Source: Catenaria anguillulae PL171 (lineage: Eukaryota; Blastocladiomycota; Blastocladiomycetes; Blastocladiales; Catenariaceae). From it: a stretch of DNA of 53,210 bases. Positions within the stretch are counted from its first letter, which is position 1, and each line of letters begins with the position of its first letter. The stretch covers positions 1 to 53,210 of the forward strand of contig MCFL01000170.1 in assembly GCA_002102555.1 (NCBI GenBank). Direction: 5' to 3'. The notes beneath the pieces are model-generated. The model was not told the DNA's origin, did no database searches, and saw only the letters and a program-made list of their open reading frames with translations. A program made the translations under genes and the position numbers. Positions 1 through 11,399 of this stretch are shown in pieces.

Positions 1-742
1 CTGCACCCGTCGCATGTGCCGAGCGTGCATGGTCATGTACGTCACCATGCTTCTACATAGTCCGAATCATAGTGTTGGTCGTTGCTGACACTTGGATCCG
101 TATTTATATCAGGTTGAAACAGACGGAACAAGTGTGCCCAAAGTGCGCTTCATCAACCCACACGTCGTTTGCATTCTGCATGGTGTTCACGCTGGTGGAC
201 GAGCTCGGCGACACCCTTGATGTCCTTGTCAACGACCCCCCCACGTCCTCGTCCTCGTCCTCTTCCACTTTGGTGGATTCGGGCAGGATCAAGTTGTTTC
301 CTGGCCTCGTGCCCACCGAGTACATATGCCCGACTCACTTTCATCCATCCTGCATGTGTACTTATGTACCACTTCTCACTTGGTTCGTTATCGTGTATGT
401 AGCCTTTCAACTGACCAAATCACGTCCCGTTCATTGCTGGCACGGCTCGCGTACGTCTTGTTTGGCATGTCGACTGTTCCAGTGGATATGGAGGCCAAGG
501 TGTTTGCTGGCCAGGCAACCATTTCGAGCATTGGATTGGTAAGACCAGAGGGCCAAAGGCCCGCAGCAGATCAAGTGTGGTGTGATGTGTGCATTGAGAG
601 TTACCTGGCACCGCCTCCTTCAAGTGGCACACCATCGGGAGCAGCAGGAGAGAGCGGCGAGACGGCGAGTGGTGAGGCGGTAGTCGAGAGGCAGGTCAAG
701 TACCGATTGTTTGATACCGAGATGCGCGAGCCTGGATTGTAA
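1..742 (+). CDS. POT1: POT1-like telomere end-binding protein, 3' part (left repeat arm)
   Basis: This is the C-terminal third of the same protein described at 13062-15506, cut at its 5' side by the window edge. Exons are 1-36, 113-319 and 403-742. The introns 37-112 (GTACGT...CAG) and 320-402 (GTACAT...TAG) are both phase 2. Visible pieces are the paired cysteines split by the first intron (CRAC, then CPKC just after it), which match the zinc-binding cysteines of the POT1 C-terminal domain, and the final segment ending in EMREPGL. It lies tail to tail with aprataxin, whose stop is 25 bp away. It is identical to the right copy. Whether it is a second gene or an assembly duplicate cannot be told from the window. 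Confidence 0.8.
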
Positions 743-767
743 TTTGTGTATTGGCGATATGTGTGCC

Positions 768-1722
768 TCATTTCGATGCATTATCGTCATCACGGACACC
801 ATGCGGTTGTGAATCAAGATGCGCCTTCAAGCGAGGCATGTTGGCAAATGCAGGCAAGTCGGTACATTCGTGGCACTTGAGCGGCGACTTTAGCATTTGC
901 TCGTACTCTTGCTTTTCAAACTACGTAATTCGAATCCGAAGCCAGTTGCGAGTTGCGTCAGTCCCCACGACAAGCACAAGTGACGACTCGGAGACGTACA
1001 GTGACCTTTCGCCCAGCCTTGAATTCGCCAACCACCCACTCCCAATCAACAAAGAAGGCCGTTGTGAACGAATTCCAGTGTTGCTTGGTCTTGAGTTTTT
1101 CCGCCCGTGCGAAATCCTGCGAAATCAAGTGCACATGCAGTTGGGTCATGGATGGCACAGCGTGCAGACCCAGGCGGAAGCGCAGCGTTGGGTGCATTGC
1201 TTGCATTCTGGTCACAACCCAGTCGTGAGACTGGTGAATCTTTTTGCAGTGACGACAAAGATGAAGGAACGAGACGAACAGAGCGAGTACTCGTTGACAC
1301 TCTGCGTCCACTTGATCAACCACCCTGACATCTTCTTCCTTGGTAGGATCCAGAGCAGAGACATTGGTCACGACCCGTCGCGGCATGACGAGCAAGTGCA
1401 CTGACGATTTCGGATACTGGTCGTAGATGGTCACGGTCGATTCCGAGTAGGCAAACACCTCGCGAGCCGGGTCATAGGTTTCCGGGTGCTGAGTGTACGG
1501 AAGCAGTGCTTGGTGCCAGGAACCGCCGCGGCCACCGTGTCGGCTGTCCGATCGATTCGGAGTCGTGCTGGTTGCTGATGCGCCAGCCGCCGCTGAAGAG
1601 TTTGAGGCGCGGACGGCACGGTGGGCTGGACCACGTGTGGCGGTCGCAGCGGTGATACCATGAGCGGCGGATCGAGTCGTGGAGGCAGTCATGGGTTTGG
1701 TCAAGCGGCGTATCAATTGCAT
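768..1722 (-). CDS. APTX: Aprataxin (HIT-domain DNA-adenylate hydrolase), left copy
   Basis: Identical to the copy at 12082-13036, where the annotation is given in full. Exons on the minus strand are 1722-1000 and 920-768, with a 79-nt phase-0 intron (GTACGT...TAG, containing a CTGAC branch-like site). The first in-frame ATG is at 1722 and another candidate lies ten codons downstream at 1692. The product is about 291 aa with an N-terminal low-complexity segment, a HIT domain and a C-terminal C2H2-type zinc finger. In this left arm the upstream neighbour is the unrecognised gene at 1760-2358, which runs in the same direction and ends 37 bp upstream of this ATG. Confidence 0.85.
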
Positions 1723-1759
1723 CGAGTTTACATGTAAATATACATGGTCAATCAATCAA

Positions 1760-2358
1760 TCAATTGCGTTTGCGAACCAACATGCCGGCTGTCGCTGGCA
1801 ACACTCCCTCCTTCACCGAATCATCTGTGGCTGGCGAGGGCCACACGCGCCGAATCCAAAACCTCGAGCTTGGGTAATCTTCGGTCAGGGTTGGAATCGC
1901 CCACACGGCCACATCAGTTGCCTGGGCAGGGCTCAAGGCCAAGTATCCGCCAGCAGCCGACTGCGATGGCGAGGACGCAGCAGAGGCCGAAACAGGAAAG
2001 TATTTGGTCCAGGTCCACACACAGCCGGAGGGCTCTGTCGCGGTCTCCGATGAGCCGGCGGTCAATGTCGATGTCGAGCAGGACCCGTTTTGGTGCAAAG
2101 TCAGAGTGCCGAGCAGGTCATTGGAGTTTGTGCGTGAGCGGATCGAAAAGGTCGAGGGTAGAGGATACAGTGGGCTGTCGGGGTCGATGGCTGGAGTGTG
2201 AAAAGAGCAGTGTGAGAGCAATCAGAACCGCTGTACAATTGAATATGGACGAGCGTCAACATACGCTGACCAAAGGGCGGATTGGGTACGTTGGTGAGGA
2301 AGGTGGTGCCACCACTGGTGGGCTGGACGGATTGCGAGACGTCGGTGAATCGTTGCAT
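1760..2358 (-). CDS. Unrecognised 174-aa protein spanning the repeat border
   Basis: I do not recognise the family. Exons 2358-2265 and 2190-1760 join in phase 1 across a 74-nt intron (GTATGT...CAG), giving 174 codons from an ATG in a good context (ACCATGC). The product starts MQRFTDVSQ. It is rich in Ser, Thr and Pro and has tryptophan-containing stretches (CVWTWTKYF, FWIRRVWP), with no signal peptide or membrane segment. Its last 13 codons (PATAGMLVRKRN and stop) lie inside the left repeat arm. The same codons recur in the right arm at about 12006-12044 without the rest of the gene. The left junction therefore looks like the original arrangement and the right one like the copy. Confidence 0.5.
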
Positions 2359-3674
2359 GGTGAAATGCTTATACAGAATTTGGTGCCTCAAGATGAATTT
2401 GCGTTCTGAGTGTGGCTATGGCCGTCCGCGATGACTCTATTGCTAATCAAGTCTGTCAAATGACGATGATGAGATGGCAAAGAGTTTCACGCCCGACACG
2501 CATTCAAACAGTCGGACTACAGTCCACATTGCTGAACATATCAATGCAGAAATAGCAAGATGAGGCACATATCTGAAGGAAGAAACACCACAGCTTTGTA
2601 CATACGACCGTGAAGGAGAAAGAAAAAGCAAGGACGAGAATACGAAGGAGATGAACGCAAAGCGAAACCAAGACTATTAACGCAAAGCAAACAAAAGAAT
2701 CGAGCGCATTCCAGTCCTTGCTATCACATCGGCTCTAAACCGTTCCACCACGTGATGAGCCAGTCAATCACCCGCTGCCATGGTCGGCAGCGTCCGTGAA
2801 CCCTGCATTTTCGCGAGGCTACTAGATCGCAAGGGACGGTTCAACACTCGGTACTTGAGGATGTTCAATCGTCATGTGGAAGGTTAGAGTTGTTGCACAG
2901 CCAGTCAAGGGTGAGCCGTTTGATGGGTGGGACAGGTCACCAAGGGGACACTTGACTGACTGTTGGGAGTAGTACTTTGAATGCTCATGCTCATGCGAAA
3001 ACAAAAGCCAAGGCAGATGAAACAAATCAAACAGAGCAGCTCACGATCCCAGAAACCAAACTTCATCCTGGCTTCATCGCGATGGATACATTGTAGATCA
3101 AGGTAGCATTGCTTTTATAAACATATTTAACATCGTTTACATGACACGATTTCATGGCACGTCATCGGCTCGAAATCTGGGCTACACAGTGTTGATTGGG
3201 CAGGGGGTTTGGGTGAAGGTTGTTGGACTTGTATGCGCTCGTCGGACAGGTTCGGCGTAGAGCAGAGAGAGGATTACAGGCGCTAATGGTGTTGAATTCA
3301 GAGAGTTCTGATAGGAATAGCCTACAGTTCGCCGAGTTGCTGCATGAGGAGTACTTCGGTCCACTGATGGAATGGACGCGTCGTTTCACTCAGTTCCCAC
3401 CTGCGTGCCAGAAATGAAGAGACCTGTTCCCACACTTCTCCCTCATCACAAAAATACGATATGCAACTTGCTATTGAATACAGTTCACATGAAGCCACGC
3501 GGAAGACTGTCACACTTTGCGCATAACTTGAGAAGCCGTGTCAATATCCGTTCCGACCCGTTCACGTGCAGAATCTGCCCAGTGCCGTTGCGCTCGTTTC
3601 CAAGATATCCAACCTAGAACTACCTCTGTACCGCGCATCATCATGTCCGGCGGCAATTCAAAGTCGACGCGCTC
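2359..3674. other. Intergenic region without a recognised gene
   Basis: About 1.3 kb between the start of the unrecognised minus-strand gene and the start of the 446-codon plus-strand gene, so it holds two divergent promoters. Only short open frames with no family resemblance occur here. An A/T-rich stretch lies near 3110-3140. I see no repeat, RNA gene or clear promoter motif. Confidence 0.5.
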
Positions 3675-5015
3675 ATGCACCTATGCAACGCTGTGTCGCT
3701 CACGCGAGCCATACTCGAGGCCCACGACGCCAGTGATCAAGCGCAACCAGTGTCTGCCAACCAGAGGCAAACACTTTTCGCTGGAATTCCCAACCCAGCA
3801 TCCACCGTGCCTGATGTGCAGAGGCAGTGGGCCACCGAATCTCTTCAGCTTGCCACTTTTGCAGTGGACAATGGGCAAGCTACTTGCGCTCGCTATTCTG
3901 GACAAGGAACCAACGTCATCGTGGACCACCATTCACGGATGGATGCGGTTATCGAGGATCTGCTGGGGAAACCAAGCACACAGGCACCGTCATCATCGAG
4001 GAAAGTCATCAGTCGCGAGGACCAAATCGCTCGAGTGCGCGTAACAGTGACCAAGGCGCTTAAGCGTGCTAATGAGAAGCAGGTACGCTTGTCGGGCAAC
4101 GCGGTTGTCGCCCTTTTGCCCACGGGATCAAGTCCACAGACCGCGCGACGCGTTCAATTTCCGTTGGCCTTTGGGCCGACGTCAGGCTCGCAGACTGCCA
4201 AAGCCACGGCATCCAGCGATCCCAACTCGACTTCTGCCTCCCGCAAACGCAAAGACACCCTGCCCCAACCCCTGGCTGATTCCACCTCTTCCGCACCGCC
4301 CAAGCGGCACCGAGCAAACAGCGATTCGAGGCCTGATGCGTCACGGTCACCCACATCTGTCGAGAATGGCCCAGCTCAAAGTCTATCACATCCGGATGTT
4401 TTCCCAACGGACCGTCGGCAAATCACCACCCCACCCTCAGTTGTTGTCATTCCATGCCTATACCCCCTTCCTCCATGGGATATGCCTTCATCGCACCTTC
4501 CGCCGCAACGCATCCCAAGCACGCCGCAAGTGCAAGCCGCTGCAGCAGCTGGCCAAGCCAAGGTTGACAGTCTCCTTGCCCTCTACGCCAAGGGATCACG
4601 GCCCATGCCCATCCCGCGGCTGCGATACTACCCATCGTCGCGTGTCGGTCCGCCTACATACCTCGAACCACCAACTTTTCTCCGGCAACAAACGCATGCA
4701 GCGTACTTGACCCTTGCGCCTATTCCACTCCACCTCGACCCCCTGATGGATGCAATCTTGCGTTTTTGGCACCACGATGCGTTTCATGGCGCGCTCGACG
4801 CGCTCAAAGGCGATGCGGACCAGTTTGTATTGGTCAAGTATGGTCCAAGGGGATTGTATGGGCACTGGGACATGCCAGTGACGGCGAGCTCAGAGGCGCT
4901 TTTGCCATTTCGCGATTCGCGCGAGTGGCTGTTCGCGCGCAACATGTATCTGCTTGGGATCCATTTGTGCCTGCCCGACATTCCGCCAAGGAGTACCAGT
5001 GGACAACGCATGTGA
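3675..5015 (+). CDS. Unrecognised 446-aa protein with a conserved C-terminal segment
   Basis: A single open frame starting at the first in-frame ATG; an ATG at 3643 is in another frame. Residues 1-140 look folded (for example the motif MDAVIEDLLGK). Residues 140-300 are low-complexity Ser/Pro/Lys/Arg with a possible nuclear localisation signal (SRKRKD, PPKRHR). The last 90 residues are again ordered and end REWLFARNMYLLGIHL. This C-terminal segment is the most conserved part: a decayed relative at 11790-12003 on the minus strand still reads REWLFAHNMYIQGILV, and the 3' flanks of the two are also similar. No known domain was recognised. It appears to belong to a small local family. Function unknown. 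Confidence 0.55.
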   Translation: MHLCNAVSLTRAILEAHDASDQAQPVSANQRQTLFAGIPNPASTVPDVQRQWATESLQLATFAVDNGQATCARYSGQGTNVIVDHHSRMDAVIEDLLGKPSTQAPSSSRKVISREDQIARVRVTVTKALKRANEKQVRLSGNAVVALLPTGSSPQTARRVQFPLAFGPTSGSQTAKATASSDPNSTSASRKRKDTLPQPLADSTSSAPPKRHRANSDSRPDASRSPTSVENGPAQSLSHPDVFPTDRRQITTPPSVVVIPCLYPLPPWDMPSSHLPPQRIPSTPQVQAAAAAGQAKVDSLLALYAKGSRPMPIPRLRYYPSSRVGPPTYLEPPTFLRQQTHAAYLTLAPIPLHLDPLMDAILRFWHHDAFHGALDALKGDADQFVLVKYGPRGLYGHWDMPVTASSEALLPFRDSREWLFARNMYLLGIHLCLPDIPPRSTSGQRM

Positions 5016-5450
5016 ATGGCTGATTGGCTTTGGGTCGTGTTGTGTCTTGTTGTTGCTCGCCTGCACGAGCACTCGCAAGTGACCTTGTCATTTTGACACC
5101 GTGTTGTCTGTCGCTGCGCAACTGCCTATTTCTTCATTGTCTCTCTTTTTTTGTCCCGCTCTCTCTTGCCTTCCTTTTCACACCGGTTTCTTTCCCTTCC
5201 CCACATAACCCATCACGATTCGGACTTCAAGACTCAGATTCCCCACATTTGCAACCCCGACTCTGCCTTTCCTTGCTATACTAGGCTTGTTGTGGTTTCT
5301 TTGTTCTTGTGCACCTCCTCTTCGATTTTTTTGATACCTTCCCTTCCGCAACCATACGACCGTGCAATTGACGATGATGGCCGTCCTCAATCGCAAACTG
5401 TTCGCTTGTTTTGTCTCCTCCCTCTTTCTTCTGCATGCAGCCTCACTTTG
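4840..5450 (+). repeat. Diverged segmental duplicate (partner at 11400-12003, inverted)
   Basis: The end of the 446-codon gene and its pyrimidine-rich 3' flank resemble the reverse complement of about 11400-12003. Shared blocks include the codons for REWLFA and a downstream stretch reading gactcagattccccaca (ACTCAGATTCCCCACA in both). Identity is interrupted by indels, so the copy is old compared with the perfect inverted repeat. Borders are approximate. Confidence 0.6.
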
Positions 5451-6045
5451 ATGCGGATTTCCTTTTTACATGCATCCTTTTTCCATACATCATTACAATT
5501 GGCAGATGAAAACATTGTCTGCGCTTGGCAACTGCCTTGAGCACGCTTGTTCTCTCACCCAGCCCAGCAGTACGGTAACCGGCGCTTGGCCAGGCAAGAT
5601 GCAGTGACGGTCATGACGCCGTGACGTGGTATGCGAAACGCAAAACTGTCCCGTTTGACAAGCAATCAAACCCGTGAGAGTGAGAGGCGTCACACATGGG
5701 CAGCAGCGGAACAAGGACAGAGAGTGGGACGCGAAGCCGCATGATGCAGAGGAGGCGATGGGATGGTTCTGGCGACGTTGCAATAGGGAAAGGCAAATGA
5801 CGGAGATTGAATGAGGAGAGCACGAAGCGCACAGGTCGAATAATGGGACAACATTCGGCATGGTTTGCGAGGGCATTATCGCACATTAGACCTGATCAGG
5901 ACACATGAGCAGCTTTGGCAATTGAACCGTGCGGCGAGTCAACGTGCCAAAAGGGTGAAATAAGTGTATATGTACAAGAACAAAAAAAATCAGCGGTTCA
6001 CCACCGGGTTCACCACCATCCACAAAAATCTGCGGTGGCCTGTCC
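5016..6045 (+). other. Convergent intergenic region
   Basis: One kilobase between the ends of the 446-codon gene and PET100, which converge on it. The first half is pyrimidine-rich with T-runs, as expected for a 3' untranslated region, and is partly duplicated at 11.4-11.8 kb. I see no gene in 5450-6045. Confidence 0.4.
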
Positions 6046-6351
6046 CTATGCCGATGATGATGACGGCTTTTCATCTGTCCTAGCACCAGCACCAGAACCT
6101 CCCAAGATCCGATCTTTGCGAGTCCTTAGCAACTCCATGTACTGCTTGATATCGTCCGACTGGGCTGGCGGATGGTAGGTTTCTTGGTCGAGGCGGAACA
6201 GTTTTGTGCGCAGGGGCATGACCTCACGCTCGAGAAATTCGGGCACGCCCGTATAGTACATGATGGCGATGGGCGTGAAGACATAGAGGCCAAACTTGAG
6301 GACTTCGAGCTTGGACCCGCCGGCGAGTTTGGTGAGGAGGGAACGGGACAT
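6046..6351 (-). CDS. PET100: PET100-like cytochrome c oxidase assembly protein
   Basis: A 101-aa single-exon protein. In the family, PET100 is a small inner-mitochondrial-membrane chaperone that helps assemble complex IV. The sequence shows the family pattern: a basic N-terminus, then GSKLEVLKFGLYVF followed by a short hydrophobic segment (residues about 15-35) that is the single membrane anchor, then a charged amphipathic tail (LRTRKDRIL) and a Ser-rich end. Human PET100 begins with a very similar KLEMFRLAIYLSFP block. The frame stays open far upstream, but family length and the start of similarity support the ATG at 6351. It is divergent from exportin-1, with about 1 kb between the starts. 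Confidence 0.8.
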   Translation of the reverse strand: MSRSLLTKLAGGSKLEVLKFGLYVFTPIAIMYYTGVPEFLEREVMPLRTKLFRLDQETYHPPAQSDDIKQYMELLRTRKDRILGGSGAGARTDEKPSSSSA

Positions 6352-7365
6352 TGTGGGTGGTGGCCGAGAGGTTCTGGGGCTGGAATGTCGCAGCGGTGCA
6401 GAACGAAGGTCAGGTCCAGGCAATGTTGTAATCGTCAGCGGATTGGACAGAGAGCACAAAGTATGTACATGGATTGCGTCGGTCAATTCTTGCTGGAAGA
6501 GCTGCACTTTCCGCTGAGGGAACAGAGTTAACGTTTCCCATTCATTCACGTTCATTACAATCATTGATGCAGTCGGTGGATCGGCAGCGGCACAGGCACA
6601 CCGATTCGATGTTTTGCAGCCAGGCATTGGTATGTAAATATGTACCTTATCTTCCGAGTTTGTTCGCGAGGCTTCCATGCCCGTGTAGGTAGCGGTGTGG
6701 AGTGGACGGTCGAGGCAACCGCACGTTTTCTGGCACTGGCGCACGTCAGGACCGGTCATGAAGTCAATGACTCGCCGCAGACAGCCGCAGACCAACTTTT
6801 CGCCTAAGCTTACCACCGGACCAAGCCAGGGATCCAGGTGAGTAAACATAAAGAAAGAATCATCATGCACAGAAAGTGGCCAGACAGAGGCAGAGGCTTC
6901 CGATCGGAGCGGGGGAGGGGCATTTGCGTGAGACAGTTCGGCAAAGGCCTCAGGTGATTGTTGACAGGCGGTATCAATCAAGTGGATAATCAGAGAATGA
7001 ACGGCAGGCAAGTGCATACGACACTGGACCACCCGACCATCGCCACTCTGTGCAATTAACGTCTACTCCTCCCCACCATCGATTGCTACCCCGTGAGCCG
7101 CGCCCGACTCACCTCCCGACAATCTCGGCCAACTCCGCTGTCCGATTGCAACCAAGATCACCTGTACAACCCCAGACGAACAGAACATACCGTCTGCCTC
7201 GGATCACCGGTCATTTCGGTATCAACCCGGCGACAAGCAACCTGCTCACATCGCTCGCTCGCTCGCTCGCTTCGATCCCTCTACTAGCCCAGCTCGGCTC
7301 GTTTGCCCATCTCGAGTCGGATAAACCCACCCCAACAACCAAAGCGCAGCACGGTCCCGTTCCAA
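6352..7365. promoter_or_regulatory. Shared upstream region of PET100 and exportin-1
   Basis: About 1 kb separating two divergent start codons. A short (TCGC)n run lies at about 7250-7270, close to the exportin-1 start. An unspliced open frame continues from PET100 through the whole region but shows no family similarity and is probably untranslated. No TATA-like or factor-binding motif could be assigned. Confidence 0.4.
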
Positions 7366-10300
7366 ATGCTTGCCGCCTCGGCCAACATTCCCAACTACAC
7401 CATGGACCCAGCACTTCTGCTCGACTTTGCACGCCCGCTCGATGTGGCCTTGCTCGACCAAGTCGTCACCACGTTTTACTCGTCACATGGCGTACAGCAG
7501 CAGCAAGCACAACAGCTCCTGACTCAGTTCCAAGACCATCCAGATTCTTGGACTCGGGCAGACAAAATCTTGGACGAGTCCAGGGTCATGCAGTCCAAGG
7601 TATCTTTGCTTTGTTTTTCGTTTTTCGTGTGCGCTTCATGACTCACACTGACCCAACGCTGGCGGTTGCATCCATCCAACCCATCCATCCATCAAAATCA
7701 ACAGTACCTCGCGCTCACCATCCTCGAACGCCTCATTCAAACCAAATGGAAAGTTCTTCCTGAAGACGCCCGTACTGGAATCAAGGGATTCATCGTGCAA
7801 CGGGTCATTTCCACGTCCCAAACCGAGGCCACGCTTTCGCGCGATGACCGCCAATTTTTGGGCAAGCTCAACTTGGTTCTCGTGCAAGTACGTTCCGGGC
7901 ATGATCTTTCTCTACTTAATGGTATTCACACGCTCGCGCCTCACCTTTCTATTTTTCTTCATTTTCAGATTCTCAAACAAGAATGGCCCCACAACTGGCC
8001 CAACTTCATTCCCGAACTCGTTTCTGCTTCGCGCACGTCCGTCCCATTGTGCGAAAACAACATGGCCATCCTCAAGCTGCTCTCCGAGGAAGTGTTTGAC
8101 TTTTCGGCCGAGGCCATGACCCAAGTCAAGGTCCGCAACCTCAAGAACCAAATGTCGATCGAGTGCTCCCAAGTGTTTGATTTGTGCATGGAAGTGCTCA
8201 ACTCGGCCACGCAAAAGTCGCTCATCATTGCCACGCTCGCCACCTTGCACCGGTTTATCAACTGGATCCCGCTCGGATACATCTTTGAGACGCCCCTCGT
8301 GGCCTTGCTCACCAGCAAGTTTCTGGGCGTGCTCGAGTTCCGCAACCTGGTGCTCAAGTGCTTGACGGAAATTGCAAACCTCGACACGGTCGAAATGGTG
8401 CAGCGCGCTGCCGCGGCAAATCCCGACGCATTACCAGGAGGCGCCTCGGCCGCTCAGCAGCAGCAGGAGGCCATCGACAAGCTCTACTCGGACATGTTCG
8501 TGACGGCCATGGGCCAGATCGCCGCCATGGTGCCGCTCGAGACGACAAACTTCGAGACACGGTGGGAGGACGGCGACAATGAGGAGCAAGAGTTTATCCA
8601 AAACTTGGCCTTGTTTTTGACCACCTTCTTGGGCAAGCACATGAAGGTGCTCGAGCGCGACAATGTCAACGTGTCGCTGTACGCGCACCGGTGCTTGACC
8701 GGCATCGCGCGCGTCGACGAGCGCGAGGTGTTCAAGGTGTGCCTCGAGTTTTGGGCAAAGTGGGTCAAGGACCTGTACGACGACAGTTTGCAGCAGCCGG
8801 CCGTTAGTACCGGAAACAGGCCTGATGTGCTCAACCTGGGCCTCACGTCGCTGCAGCCCAATGCGGCGCCCGTCCCGCCGGGCACTCGCCGCCGCGAAAT
8901 GTACGCGCCCATCTTGTCCGAGGTGCGCGTGGTCGCCATTGAGCGCATGGTCAAGCCCGAGGAGGTCCTCATTGTCGAGAACGACGACGGCCAGATTGTG
9001 CGCGAGTCCATGAAGGAGGTAGATACCATTGTCTTGTACAAGTCGATGCGCGAGTGTCTTGTGTACTTGACACACTTGGACCCAAGGGATACCGAGGACA
9101 TCATGTTGCGCAAGTTGACGCGCCAGATTGATGGAACCGAGTGGTCGTGGGCAAACTTGAACAAGTTGTGCTGGGCCGTGGGATCCATTTCCGGTGCCAT
9201 GAACGAGGACCACGAAAAGTCCTTCTTGGTGCAAGTCATCAAGGAGCTGCTCGGGCTCGTCGACATGAAAAAAGGCAAGGACAACAAGGCCGTGGTTGCA
9301 TCCAACATCATGTATGTTGTGGGCCAGTACCCCCGTTTCCTCAAGGCCCACTGGCGCTTCCTCAAGACGGTCGTCAAGAAGCTGTTTGAGTTCATGCATG
9401 AGACGCACGAGGGCGTGCAAGACATGGCGTGCGACACGTACATCAAGATTGCCCAAAAGACGCGCAAGCAGTTTACCGTGCAGCAAAGTGGCGAGCAGCG
9501 GCCGTTCATTGAGGAGATTTTGGAGGACTTGGCAAAGATCACGTCCGACCTGCAGCCCGGCCAAGTGCATGTGTTTTTCGAGGCCACCGGATACCTGGTT
9601 GCGTCGCAGGCCAACGAGCAGATGCAAGAGCGGCTCGTGCTCGGGCTTATGCAATTGCCCAACCATGCCTGGGACGCCATCATGCAGCAAGCCGCATCCA
9701 ACGTGCCCGTGCTCGAAAACCTCGACATGGTCCGCAACTTGACCAACATTTTGCGCACCAATGTGTCAGCGTGTACCGCCATCGGGTCTGGGTTCAGGAT
9801 TCAAATGGAGCGCATGTTTACCGACTTGCTTGGCCTGTACCGTGCCGCTTCGCTGGCAATCACAAAGCACCTCCAAGCAGATCCCGTGACTGGCTTTGGC
9901 CGCCCGATCGTGCGTAGCTTGCGGTCCATCAAGAAGGAGACGCTCAAGCTGGTGGAATGCTACGTGACCCGCGCGGCCGAGGTGCAGGAGCTGGCCGTGA
10001 CCATGGTTCCCAGCATGCTCGAGGCGTGCCTGGGCGATTACGCGCAAAACCCGCCGCAAGCTCGTGATGCCGAAGTGTTGCACGTGGTTGCTTCAGTGAC
10101 CAACCGACTCGGCAAGTACATGCACGCGCAAGTGGGGCCCATTCTCGAGTCTGTGTTTTCGTGCACGTTGGAGATGATCAACAAGGAGCTCATCGAGTAC
10201 CCAGAGCACCGTGTTGGATTCTTCAAGCTGATCGAGGCACTCGTCAAGAGCTCGTTCCCGGCCGTGCTCGAGCTGCCGCCACACGTGTTCCAAGCACTCA

Positions 10301-10899
10301 TCAACTCGATCGTGTGGGGATTCAAGCACACCATGCGCGACATTGGCAACCGGTCGCTCGACATTGTTGCCGAGTTGTTTGACAACATGGCAAAGTCGCC
10401 CGCCGACCTGGCCAACCGCTTCTACCAAACCTACTACATGCAGCTTCTCCAGGACGTGTTCTTTGTGCTGACCGACAACGAGCACAAGTTTGGGTTCAAT
10501 GGCCAAGTCAAGGTGCTCATGCGCATGATGCAGCATGTCACGTCGGGTCAGGTCCAGTGTGCGCTCGTGCCCGACCAGACCATGCCCAACGTGGCCTACT
10601 TGCGCAACCACTTGGTATCTATCTTGACTTCGGCCTTCCCGCACGTGGCGCAAAAGGCCGTCGAGGTGTTTGTTGTGGGCATGTTTGAGCTCAACAAGGA
10701 TTTCGCAAGCTTTAAGCCGCACGTGCGCGATTTCTTGATTCAGATCAAGGAGGCCGCGGGCGGGCCGGGGTCCGCAGACGACTTGTACTTGCTCGAGCGT
10801 GAGGAGGAGTTGAAGGAGGTGTCCAAGCAAAAGCACAGGGCAGATCTGATGGTGCCTGGCTTGGTGCGGCCCGCAGATCGGGAGGACGATTCGGATTAA
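7366..10899 (+). CDS. XPO1: Exportin-1 (CRM1) nuclear export receptor
   Basis: Carries leucine-rich NES cargo out of the nucleus with Ran-GTP. Exons 7366-7599, 7705-7887 and 7969-10899 (all phase 0) give 1,115 aa, close to the 1,071 aa of human XPO1. Similarity runs end to end: importin-beta N-terminal part ([16 protein letters not shown]), [24 protein letters not shown], the NES-groove block [32 protein letters not shown], and the acidic tail. Cys540 lies at the position of human Cys528, the leptomycin B target, so the protein is predicted to be drug-sensitive. An alternative start is at 7402. Intron 2 (7888-7968) is 81 nt long and has no stop, so its retention would add 27 residues in frame. 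Confidence 0.97.
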
Positions 10900-10909
10900 G
10901 GCGTGGGGC

Positions 10910-10932
10910 GTGTGTGTGTGTGTGTGTGTGTG
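10910..10932 (+). repeat. (GT)n microsatellite
   Basis: About eleven uninterrupted TG dinucleotides begin ten bases after the exportin-1 stop codon, in its 3' untranslated region. It has no assigned function; such tracts often vary in length. Confidence 0.95.
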
Positions 10933-11399
10933 CCGGTCTAAGTTATTGTTTGTCGTTTGCGATCCTCCTCGTTTATTTTGCTCGTATCTCTTTATCCCCT
11001 CATTTGCCCTTGTCTCTTGTTGCATGACCACACCCCATCACCTCGTCTGCATCATGCGGTTTACGGTCCGACACCGGCTTTCCCTGTTCCGCTGCAGCGT
11101 TTCGATTGTTTGTCTTTTGTTTCGTTCTTTTTAAAAACTCTGTAGCCACCATTCGCATCACGATATGTTCAGATGTACTTATTTCATATCTCATTGCGTT
11201 TCTGTGTTGCTGGTAAATGACAAGTGTATGGCCAGGCTCTGTTACGGCAGGGCTGGGCGATGAATTCAAACTCGCTCAAGGCGGCCATCATGTGCAGGCG
11301 GATATCTTAATCTGCCCAATGAATGTACCGATGCCAACGCGAAGGGGTCGTATGTGGTGGTTACTGGAACAGTTTTGGACAACTGAAGACTGGCTGCAG
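10933..11399. other. Intergenic, exportin-1 3' flank
   Basis: T-rich downstream flank of exportin-1 (for example TTCTTTTTAAAAAC near 11124-11137). I see no gene here. Confidence 0.4.

Larger units (their letters stand above)
1..1800. repeat. Left arm of a 1.8-kb inverted repeat
   Basis: Every position x from 1 to 1800 pairs with the complement of position 13804-x in the right arm. Translations and introns are the same in both arms. Identity stops at 1800/12004: base 1801 is a, whereas the right arm would require t. The arm contains the 3' part of POT1 and all of aprataxin. The outer end cannot be seen because the window begins inside it. No terminal motif, target-site duplication or transposase accompanies the arm, so it is a segmental inverted duplication or an assembly fold-back rather than a transposon. 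Confidence 0.95.

Noticed and set aside
6352-7032. Long open frame extending PET100 by about 220 codons
   Set aside because: No family similarity upstream of MSRSLLTKLAGG, PET100 proteins are 70-110 aa, and a good ATG sits at 6351. The upstream part is probably untranslated leader.
8431-9782. Two frames of over 400 codons antisense to exportin-1
   Set aside because: Same reason: complementary shadows of a strongly conserved gene.
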